64,000 bases of DNA from Streptomyces sp. Ag109_O5-10 (GTDB lineage: Bacteria; Actinomycetota; Actinomycetes; Streptomycetales; Streptomycetaceae): assembly GCF_900105755.1 (NCBI RefSeq), contig NZ_FNTQ01000001.1, positions 5,208,001-5,272,000 of the forward strand, given 5' to 3'. The notes below the pieces were generated by a model that was not told the DNA's origin, ran no database searches, and saw only the letters and a list, made by a program, of their open reading frames with translations. The translations under genes and the position numbers were made by a program. Numbering within the stretch: the stretch's first letter is position 1; the number at the start of each line of letters is the position of its first letter. Shown here one piece after another: positions 43,008 to 49,581 of this stretch.

Positions 43008-43781
43008 TCAGCGGGTGCGCGGGGTCGTGCGGGTGCGGTCGGCGAAGAGTTCCGCCTGCCGTTCGCCGGGCAGGTTGCCCAGCGTGATCAGGTGCGGCGC
43101 CTGGGCCCACCCCCGCTCCCGGTCCGCCCCCCTCGCCGCCCACAGCGCCCGCACGCTGCCCTGCACGCCCTCCGTCGGGTACCCGGCGATGACGGTCGCG
43201 CACCGCACGGCCGCCGCCAACGCCTGCCCGGCGGGCGTCACCTCGGACACCAGCCCCACCTCGTACGCCCTGCGCGCCCCCACCCGCTCGGCGTTGCCCA
43301 TCAGCACCATCCGGGCCACCTCCCCGTACGGCATCCGCTGCGCCATCAGCACCGACTCGTAGGCGCTGACCATGCCGTAGGAGGTGTGCGGGTCGAAGAA
43401 GGCCGCGGTCTCGTCGGCGACGACGAAGTCGCACTCGCCGAGGAGGTAGAAGGCGCCCCCGCAGGCCATCCCGGCCACCGCGGCGACCACCGGCTTCCAC
43501 AGGTCGTTCGCCTTCGGCCCGACGGCGATCAGCGGGTCGTCCTGGCTGTAGGGCGAGGCCGGCTGCGGCACGACCGCGTCCCGGTCGAGCCCGGTGCTGA
43601 AGGCGCGCCCGCCGGCCCCGGTGAGCACGACGGCCCGTACCGCGTCGTCGAAGCGCAACGCCCGCCAGACGGAGGCGAGTTCGGCGGCCGTCGTGAGGTC
43701 GATGGCGTTGAGGCGCGAGGGCCGGTCCAGGGTGACGACGGCGACGCCGCTCCTCTCGTCCGTGTCCAGCCGCAGGCTCAC
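43008..43781 (-). CDS. Crotonase-superfamily protein lacking both classical catalytic glutamates
   Basis: A 257-aa crotonase fold. Oxyanion segments are recognisable (GAGGRAFSTGLDRD; AGMACGGAFYLLGECD). Where hydratases carry Glu144 and Glu164, this protein has His (FFDPHTSYGMV) and probably Arg (EVARMVLMG). It may therefore be an isomerase, a C-C lyase or a structural partner rather than a normal enoyl-CoA hydratase. GTG start overlaps the DUF35 stop by four bases. It is the last gene of the thiolase-DUF35-crotonase operon and ends at the satellite array. Confidence 0.82.
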   Translation of the reverse strand: MSLRLDTDERSGVAVVTLDRPSRLNAIDLTTAAELASVWRALRFDDAVRAVVLTGAGGRAFSTGLDRDAVVPQPASPYSQDDPLIAVGPKANDLWKPVVAAVAGMACGGAFYLLGECDFVVADETAAFFDPHTSYGMVSAYESVLMAQRMPYGEVARMVLMGNAERVGARRAYEVGLVSEVTPAGQALAAAVRCATVIAGYPTEGVQGSVRALWAARGADRERGWAQAPHLITLGNLPGERQAELFADRTRTTPRTR

Positions 43782-44191
43782 GGCCGCTCCAGGACCCACT
43801 GCGGCAGACCGTCGGCGAAGACCGCCTGCACCCGGGCGCCGATCCGGATCCGGTCCGGGGGCAGGGAGCCGAGCGGCGCCCCGGCCTCGGTCACCACGTT
43901 GCCCACCAGCCGTACCCGGGGCGCGTCGTCGAGTTCCACGACGACCACGTTGTACGGCGCCTGCGCCGCGTACTCGGGCAGCAGCGGCGGGTGCGGGACG
44001 ACGTACGACCAGATCCGGCCCCGCCCGCTCGTCGGCCGCCACTGGCTCGCGAAGGACTGGCAGTGCGGGCAGCAGGGGCGGGGCGGGAAGCGGGGTTCGC
44101 CGCAGTCGGCGCAGGCCTGGACGCGGAGTTCGCCACGGGCCGCGTACTCCCAGAAGGGGGTGCCGTCGGTGTCGGTGACCGGTCGCAGCAT
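43778..44191 (-). CDS. DUF35 zinc-ribbon/OB-fold protein, copy 2
   Basis: A 137-aa protein with the zinc ribbon CADC ... CPHC at the N-terminal side and an OB-fold with VVVELDDAPRVRLVGNVV. In SCP2-thiolase operons this protein is the small subunit of an acyl-CoA aldolase or thiolase complex. Here it starts one base after the thiolase stop and overlaps the crotonase start, so the three products are made in step and may form a complex. It lacks the polar N-terminal extension of the copy at 24147. Confidence 0.9.
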   Translation of the reverse strand: MLRPVTDTDGTPFWEYAARGELRVQACADCGEPRFPPRPCCPHCQSFASQWRPTSGRGRIWSYVVPHPPLLPEYAAQAPYNVVVVELDDAPRVRLVGNVVTEAGAPLGSLPPDRIRIGARVQAVFADGLPQWVLERP

Positions 44192-44192
44192 G

Positions 44193-45365
44193 TCAGCTCC
44201 GGTTGGTGAGGAGGAGGGCCGAGGTCGGGACGCCCTCGCCGGCGGTGACCAGGCAGGTGGCGGCGCCCGGCACCTGGGCGGTGCTGGTGCCGCGCAGCTG
44301 TTTGACGCCCTCGGTGATGAGGTTGAACCCGTGCACGTAGGCCTCGCTGAGGCCCCCGCCGCCGGTGTTGACCGGCAGCCGTCCGCCGATCTCCAGGGCG
44401 CCCTGCTCGGTGAAGGCCCCGCCCTCCCCGCGGCCGCAGAAGCCGTACCCCTCCAGGGAGAGCGGGACGAGGGCGGTGAACGCGTCGTAGATCTGGGCCA
44501 CGTCGACGTCCTCGGGGGTGAGGTCGGCGTGCTTCCACAGGTGGCGGGCGGCGGTCCAGGCGGGGCCGGTGAGGGGGTCGTCGTTCCAGTAGTTGACCAT
44601 GCCGTGGTGCTGGGCGGGCAGCCCCTGGGCGGCCGCGTGGACGTAGACGGGGGTCCGTCGGCAGTCCCGGGCCCGCTCCCTGCTCACGACCACACAGGCC
44701 AGCGCGCCGTCCGTCTCCAGGCAGTTGTCGAAGAGGCAGAGCGGCTCGCTGATCCACCGGGAGGTCATGTACATCTCGCGGGTGAGGGGGCGGTCGTACA
44801 TGACGGCGGCCGGGTTCTGGTTGGCCCGGTTGCGGCAGGCGAGGGCGACGTTGAAGAGGTGGTCGCGGGTCGCGCCGTACTCGTGCATGTAGCGGCGGGT
44901 GAGCATGGCTATCTCGTCGGCGGGCCGGAGCAGGCCGAAGGGGCGGGTCCACTGGGCGGGGGTCGGGAGCTGGACGGTGGTGTTGGTCCAGGGGCGGGGG
45001 CCGGAGCCGCGCTTCCGGGACCGCCAGGCCACGCCCACGCTCGCCTGCCCACTGGCTATCGCGGCGGCGAGGTGCGCGACCGTGGCACAGGAGCCCCCGC
45101 CCCCGTACCCCGCCTTGCTGAAGAAGGTCAGATCCCCGAACCCGACCGCCTTGGCCAGCTCCACCTCGTCGGTCTCCTCCATGGTGAAGGAGGCGAGCGC
45201 GTCGACCTCGCCGGGCGCGATGCCGGCGTCGTCGAGGGCGGCGACGACGGCCCGGCAGGCGAGGGTCTTCTCGTCCTCGTCGAGCCGTTTGGCGAAGCGT
45301 GTCTGCCCGATCCCGACGATGGCGGTGGCGTCCTTGACGCCATGGAGACCTTTGCGCTCGGTCAT
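44193..45365 (-). CDS. SCP2-type thiolase / lipid-transfer protein (Ltp-like)
   Basis: A 390-aa thiolase-fold protein. Typical pieces: TAIVGIGQTRFAKRL, SKAGYGGGGSCATVAHLAAA, ETDGALACVVVS, IYDAFTALVPLSLE, GEGGAF and GRLPVNTGGGGLSEAY. With its adjacent DUF35 partner it resembles the Ltp2/ChsH2-type retro-aldolase that cleaves a beta-hydroxyacyl-CoA side chain in steroid catabolism; thiolase activity is the alternative, since a cysteine is present in GGGGSCATV. ATG at 45365 follows GGAGGTG. Twin operators lie upstream, shared with the divergent acyl-CoA ligase. Confidence 0.87.
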   Translation of the reverse strand: MTERKGLHGVKDATAIVGIGQTRFAKRLDEDEKTLACRAVVAALDDAGIAPGEVDALASFTMEETDEVELAKAVGFGDLTFFSKAGYGGGGSCATVAHLAAAIASGQASVGVAWRSRKRGSGPRPWTNTTVQLPTPAQWTRPFGLLRPADEIAMLTRRYMHEYGATRDHLFNVALACRNRANQNPAAVMYDRPLTREMYMTSRWISEPLCLFDNCLETDGALACVVVSRERARDCRRTPVYVHAAAQGLPAQHHGMVNYWNDDPLTGPAWTAARHLWKHADLTPEDVDVAQIYDAFTALVPLSLEGYGFCGRGEGGAFTEQGALEIGGRLPVNTGGGGLSEAYVHGFNLITEGVKQLRGTSTAQVPGAATCLVTAGEGVPTSALLLTNRS

Positions 45366-45396
45366 GGTGCCCGCACCTCCACGGCGTTCGCGGTTT

Positions 45397-45413
45397 GCTG
45401 ACAGTCCGTCAGG
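45397..45413. promoter_or_regulatory. Palindromic TetR-type operator, copy 8
   Basis: GCTGACAGTCCGTCAGG, 31 bases upstream of the thiolase start on the minus strand. Confidence 0.72.
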
Positions 45414-45423
45414 CTACAGCTAA

Positions 45424-45440
45424 TCTGACGGTCAGTCAGC
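45424..45440. promoter_or_regulatory. Palindromic TetR-type operator, copy 9
   Basis: TCTGACGGTCAGTCAGC, 22 bases before the GTG start of the acyl-CoA ligase; 27 bp centre to centre from copy 8. An ATG at 45442 abuts it. Confidence 0.72.
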
Positions 45441-45462
45441 TATGCGTCAGGGGAGGCCGGTT

Positions 45463-47046
45463 GTGCGCGGTGACATGGAGTGGGGGACCGTTCCGGGACT
45501 GGTGCGGTCGGCGGCGGAGCGGTACGCGGACGTCGAGGCGGTGGTGGAGGGCCGTACCCGGATCACGTACGCCGACCTGGGCGCCCGGGTGGAACGGGCG
45601 GCGGCCGCGTGCATCGCCTCCGGCGTGGGGACGGGCGACCGGGTCGGCATCTGGGCCCCGAACTCCCTGGACTGGATCGTCGCGGCGCTGGGCGCGGTGT
45701 CGGCCGGCGGGGTGCTGGTCCCGCTGAACACCCGCTTCAAGGGCACGGAGGCGGCGGACGTGCTGCGCAGGAGCGGTGCCCGGCTGCTGTTCGTGACCGG
45801 GACCTTCCTCGGGACCTCGTACGTGGCGTCGCTGCGGAGGGCGGCGGGGGAGGGGGACGGGCGCGGTCCGCTGCCGGGACTGCCGTCCCTGCGGGACGTG
45901 GTGGTGCTGTCGGAGGACGCGCCCGTCGCCTTCCGCACCTGGAAGGACTTCCTGGCCGCCGGGGAGGGCGTCGGCACAGGCGACGTGACGGCCCGCTCGG
46001 CAGAGGTGGACGGAACCTGCCTCTCCGACATCATCTTCACCTCGGGCACGACGGGCCGCCCCAAGGGCGCGATGATCACCCACGCGCAGACCCTGCGGGC
46101 GTACGAGATCTGGGCCGAACTCGCGGGCCTGCGCACCGGTGACCGCTACCTGATCGTCAACCCCTTCTTCCACACCTTCGGCTACAAGGCCGGCGTGATC
46201 GCGTGCCTGATGCGCGGGGCGACGATGATCCCGCAGCCGGTGTTCGACGTCGCGACGGTCCTGGCGAACATCGCGGCGGAACGGGTGTCGGTCCTCCCCG
46301 GGCCGCCGACCCTGCACCAGTCCCTCCTGGACCACCCGGCCCGCGACGCCCACGACCTCTCCGCCCTGCGCCTGGTCGTGACGGGCGCGGCCGTCGTCCC
46401 CCTGCTCCTCGTCGAGCGGCTGCGCGGCGAACTCGGCGTGGAGACCGTCCTGACCGCCTACGGCCTGTCCGAGGCGAGCGGGATCGTGACCATGTGCCGC
46501 AGGGGCGACGACCCGACGGTGATCGCGTCGACGTCGGGCCGCGCGATCCCCGGCACCGAGGTGCGGGTGGACGCGCCGCCCGGCGAACCCGGGGAGGTGC
46601 TGGTCCGCGGCTTCAACGTCATGCGCGGCTACTTCGAGGACCCGGCCGCGACCGTCCAGACGCTGACGGCGGACGGCTGGCTGCGCACCGGCGACGTCGG
46701 CGTCCTGGACCCGGCCGGGAACCTCCGTATCACCGACCGCCTCAAGGACATGTTCATCGTCGGCGGCTTCAACGCCTACCCGGCGGAGATAGAGCAACTG
46801 CTGGGCCTGCACCCGGAGGTGGCCGACGTCGCGGTGATCGGCGTACCGGACGGGCGGCTCGGCGAGGTCGGCAAGGCGTTCGTGGTGCGGCGGGCGGGGG
46901 CCGTACTGACGGCCGACGACCTGATCGCCTGGGCCCGCCGCGAGATGGCGAACTACAAGGTGCCGCGCACGGTGGAGTTCGTGGCGGAACTCCCGCGGAA
47001 CGCGAGCGGGAAGGTGGTGAAGGGGGAGTTGCGGGGGTGGGGCTAG
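45463..47046 (+). CDS. AMP-forming acyl-CoA synthetase (FadD/4CL-like)
   Basis: A 527-aa ANL-superfamily ligase. The ATP/AMP motif IFTSGTTGRPKGAM, the TAYGLSEASGIV motif, the hinge GWLRTGDVGV, and the C-terminal LPRNASGKVVKGELR lysine loop are all present. It would activate a carboxylic acid with ATP and CoA, the first step of the acyl-CoA pathway around it. I choose GTG 45463 because GGGAGG stands seven bases before it; ATG 45442 and ATG 45475 are alternatives. It is divergent from the thiolase-DUF35-crotonase operon, with two operators between. Confidence 0.9.
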   Translation: MRGDMEWGTVPGLVRSAAERYADVEAVVEGRTRITYADLGARVERAAAACIASGVGTGDRVGIWAPNSLDWIVAALGAVSAGGVLVPLNTRFKGTEAADVLRRSGARLLFVTGTFLGTSYVASLRRAAGEGDGRGPLPGLPSLRDVVVLSEDAPVAFRTWKDFLAAGEGVGTGDVTARSAEVDGTCLSDIIFTSGTTGRPKGAMITHAQTLRAYEIWAELAGLRTGDRYLIVNPFFHTFGYKAGVIACLMRGATMIPQPVFDVATVLANIAAERVSVLPGPPTLHQSLLDHPARDAHDLSALRLVVTGAAVVPLLLVERLRGELGVETVLTAYGLSEASGIVTMCRRGDDPTVIASTSGRAIPGTEVRVDAPPGEPGEVLVRGFNVMRGYFEDPAATVQTLTADGWLRTGDVGVLDPAGNLRITDRLKDMFIVGGFNAYPAEIEQLLGLHPEVADVAVIGVPDGRLGEVGKAFVVRRAGAVLTADDLIAWARREMANYKVPRTVEFVAELPRNASGKVVKGELRGWG

Positions 47047-47050
47047 TTCT

Positions 47051-47248
47051 AGGGCCTGTCTGACCATTCCCGTCGTCGCCCGGAGGGCGGCCTCGCGGCA
47101 TCAGGTGCGTGCTCTGGGGGCCCCGGCCGAAGGCTGGGGGAGTGCCGGGCCCTGATCCACGGACTGGACGTACTTGGGTCAGGGCCCGGCGCGGCGAGAG
47201 TGCACGCACGGCGTCGCGAGGTCAGGCGGGAATGGTCAGACAGGCCCT
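47051..47248. mobile_element. MITE-like element of a second type (198 bp)
   Basis: Perfect 22-bp terminal inverted repeats begin AGGGCCTGTCTGACCATTCC. No coding capacity. Inside, a perfect 12-bp stem (47144-47155 with 47179-47190) carries a 23-nt loop that, read on the minus strand, begins CCCAAGTACGTCCAGT and differs at only two positions from the loop in the 169-bp elements, although the stems are unrelated. The outer GCACTCTCGCCGC and GAGCACGCACC blocks are shared too. The right end abuts an IS481 fragment; no target duplication is visible. Confidence 0.8.
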
Positions 47249-47402
47249 CGGCCCGGAAACGGGCTACCCACCGGTGCGCACACTGGCGCGACACTCCCAG
47301 TTCCTTGGCCACGTGCGCCACCGGACGCAGGTCGTACACGACACGGCGCACCAGCAGACATCTGCCGTGAAAGGTCAGCCGGGCATTAGCGTGGGCCACC
47401 AA
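47249..47402 (-). pseudogene. IS481-family transposase, N-terminal remnant
   Basis: About 50 residues remain: ARLTFHGRCLLVRRVVYDL, then VAHVAKELGVSRQCAHRWV and ARFRAEG, the helix-turn-helix that begins IS481-family transposases. It is cut after RAEG by the right end of the 198-bp element; the DDE catalytic domain is gone. Upstream on its strand (47401-47452) lies a hairpin with AAGACCTCCGG and CCGGAGGTCTT arms, probably IS terminal sequence. The following 47453-47631 shows nothing I can name. Confidence 0.8.
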
Positions 47403-47631
47403 GACCTCCGGTTGTGGTGAAGACAGGCATCTCCACTACGCCCGGAGGTCTTCTCTTGATCAATTACCGACGCGAGTTACCAACCTCTTGGCCGAGTACA
47501 CCTAGGTGCGTCAGGGGGCCCGGCTGGGGCCGTTTGCCGCAGGGCATCAAGCCGGGCGGACCTCCGGTGCGGACGGGGCGGCAGTCGGCCGCAGACCCTC
47601 ACGATCCAGGAGCCCTGTCGTCATCCGCAGG

Positions 47632-48933
47632 TCATCGGACCGGCGAGAGGCCGTGCCCTCCGCGCGCTATCTCCGGTCCGAGGTCGAGGTCGGTCTCCTT
47701 GAACGAGAGCAGCCGGGATCCGCCGCGCCACACCTGGATCCCCTCCCGGCCCCTGACCACCAGCTCGGCCGCCCGGCTGCCGTAGCTGTCGAGCAGTACC
47801 GCCGAGCCGCCGGGCACGGCCCGCGCCCCCTCGGTGGTCAGCCCCCCGGCACTCCCTCTCAGCAGGATGACCTCCTCCGGCCCCGTCCTGGGCACGACCG
47901 AGAACGCCACATCGGGGTATCCGTCGCCGTCCACGTCCCCGGCCGCCGGCGCGCCGCCGAACGTGCAGGGCATGAAGGGTCCCTTCACCGGCAGGCCCGT
48001 GGTGTCCCCGGTGACGCGTGACGTCTTCAGCGTCCCGCCGTAGAGAATCATCAGCCGGCTGCCGCCCACGGGGACCATCGAATCGCCGAGCATCTCGCAG
48101 GGCAACCCCGCCACGACGTCGGCGTAACCGTCGTGGTTCACGTCCGCCGTCGTGAGCGTCGAACCGTAGAAGCCGTCCTCCAGCCGCGGCCCCTCGACCA
48201 GCTTCCCGTCGGCGGCACCCCGGTACACGACGGTGGCGCGGGCGACGGGCGCGTAGTCCGCCAGGATGGACCAGCTGACCAGGAGATCGTCCTTGCCGTC
48301 CCCCGTGACGTCGCCCAGTGCGGCGGGAACCGCGACGGGATACTCCGGGTCGCTCGGCGTCAGGTCGAGAGAGACGCTACGGCGCGGTGTGCCCTGGCGG
48401 CTGAAGGGACCCAGGAGGATCCGTACGGCGTTGTCCTCACCCGTACCGACGACGAGATCGGTGTGTCCGTCGCCGTCGACATCGCCCGTGAGGGGTGCCG
48501 AACCCGTCAGCCGGGCCGCGGTACCGGTCAGCCCCTGGTCGCTCCCCCAGACGACGAAGACCGTCTTCCGGCCCGCCTGGGTGACGAAGTCGGCCCGTCC
48601 GTCACCGTCGAGGTCGGCGGTCACGCTCGTGTCCGGGCTGCCGAAGGCGCCGCCCTCGCCCGCCTTGCCCAATCCCAGATCGTTCTGGGTGACGACCCGC
48701 GGTCCCTCGAGCCGCGGTCCCCGCGCGGACCCTCGCAGGACGGCCGCGAACCCGGCCGCGTACTTCCCGTTCACGGTCGCGGTCGTGTCACCGACCACGA
48801 GATCGCCGTACCCGTCCCCGTCGAAGTCGGACCGAACCCCCGGATGACGTGCCGGGCTCTCCTCCGACGCGCCCGAACCACAGGCCGACAGCAGCAGAAG
48901 CAGGACGGCACCCATGCCACACGCTCTCTTCAT
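47632..48933 (-). CDS. FG-GAP/VCBS repeat lipoprotein
   Basis: A 433-aa exported lipoprotein. The lipobox is LLLLLSACGSG with the lipidated Cys near residue 18. The mature part has repeated calcium-loop motifs DFDGDGYGDLVVGD, DLDGDGRADFV, DVDGDGHTDLVVG and DVDGDGYPDVAFS, predicting a seven-bladed integrin-alpha-like propeller. It could bind ligands or partner proteins on the cell surface. The ATG at 48933 is chosen because it places the signal correctly. It lies downstream of afsS on the same strand; 48934-49121 shows no gene. Confidence 0.87.
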   Translation of the reverse strand: MKRACGMGAVLLLLLSACGSGASEESPARHPGVRSDFDGDGYGDLVVGDTTATVNGKYAAGFAAVLRGSARGPRLEGPRVVTQNDLGLGKAGEGGAFGSPDTSVTADLDGDGRADFVTQAGRKTVFVVWGSDQGLTGTAARLTGSAPLTGDVDGDGHTDLVVGTGEDNAVRILLGPFSRQGTPRRSVSLDLTPSDPEYPVAVPAALGDVTGDGKDDLLVSWSILADYAPVARATVVYRGAADGKLVEGPRLEDGFYGSTLTTADVNHDGYADVVAGLPCEMLGDSMVPVGGSRLMILYGGTLKTSRVTGDTTGLPVKGPFMPCTFGGAPAAGDVDGDGYPDVAFSVVPRTGPEEVILLRGSAGGLTTEGARAVPGGSAVLLDSYGSRAAELVVRGREGIQVWRGGSRLLSFKETDLDLGPEIARGGHGLSPVR

Positions 48934-49121
48934 GCCCACTCGGACCGCCGGGAGCGGCCCTGGGTTGCGCAAAGGCGTGAGGCACGCGGAACGTCTCGGT
49001 CAGCGCCTCGCGCCAGTCCCGGTCTCGCGGTCGTGTGCGGGGAGCCGACCCGGACACACCCCGGCCGCGACGGCTCCCCCTCCGCGCCGCCGCGGCCGAT
49101 CCCCGTCCCGGTGTGGTCCTG

Positions 49122-49325
49122 TCAGGCGGTCTCGCCCGTGGCGTGGATGTTGTCCGTGTGGACGGTGCCCGTGCCGGCCGCCTCCGCCGCCGCCTCCTCG
49201 TCCGCCTTGAACGGGTTCCCCGCCGCGAGCGGCTCGCTCGTCGCGTGGATGTTGTCCGTGGTGACGGTCGTCCCGTCCTCGGTGCCCGTCGCGTGGATGT
49301 TGTCGGTGCTGTTGTCGTCGCTCAT
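49122..49325 (-). CDS. afsS: AfsS-like small regulatory protein
   Basis: A 67-aa acidic protein with three copies of TDNIHAT at residues 7-13, 23-29 and 57-63. S. coelicolor AfsS is a 63-aa protein with repeated TTxDNHxP-type motifs, encoded next to afsR and activated by it; here the small gene likewise follows afsR on the same strand. Repeat wording (DNIHAT) differs from DNHMP, so orthology is likely but not certain. AfsS promotes transcription of pathway activators. ATG at 49325 follows GGGGAGG. Two direct repeats of SARP type lie upstream. Confidence 0.8.
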   Translation of the reverse strand: MSDDNSTDNIHATGTEDGTTVTTDNIHATSEPLAAGNPFKADEEAAAEAAGTGTVHTDNIHATGETA

Positions 49326-49493
49326 GTTCACTGCCTCCCCTGACAGTTCGGTGCCCTGAAATAGAGCGCCCGTCCGGCGGTTCCCCCGGAGACCCGCCGG
49401 ACAGGCGTCGTGACCGCTCACCGTAGTGCAACGGTCCGGGTCGTCCGTCTGCCCCCCGACGCGGCGGAACGACACCACGAGAGTGACGGACGG

Positions 49494-49513
49494 CGATAAA
49501 CGAACGATGAACG
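49494..49513 (-). promoter_or_regulatory. Putative AfsR (SARP) binding site: direct repeats 11 bp apart
   Basis: On the minus strand, CGTTCATCG and CGTTTATCG are spaced 11 bp start to start, the spacing of SARP boxes. AfsR is reported to bind CGTTCATCC-like direct repeats at the afsS promoter. The site is about 170 bases upstream of the afsS start. Confidence 0.7.
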
Positions 49514-49581
49514 TCCGCGCGGCAGTGTCAGCCCGTCAGCCCGTCCCGCCGCCGGGGCCCGGACGGCGGTGCCGGTCCGGG

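Noticed and set aside
47401..47452. Hairpin as a dedicated terminator
   Set aside because: The arms lie at the 5' end of the IS481 remnant and are more likely part of the IS terminal region.
49122..49325. Multi-core RiPP precursor peptide
   Set aside because: Threefold TDNIHAT looked like repeated cores, but no modifying enzyme is nearby, and an AfsS identity next to afsR explains it better.
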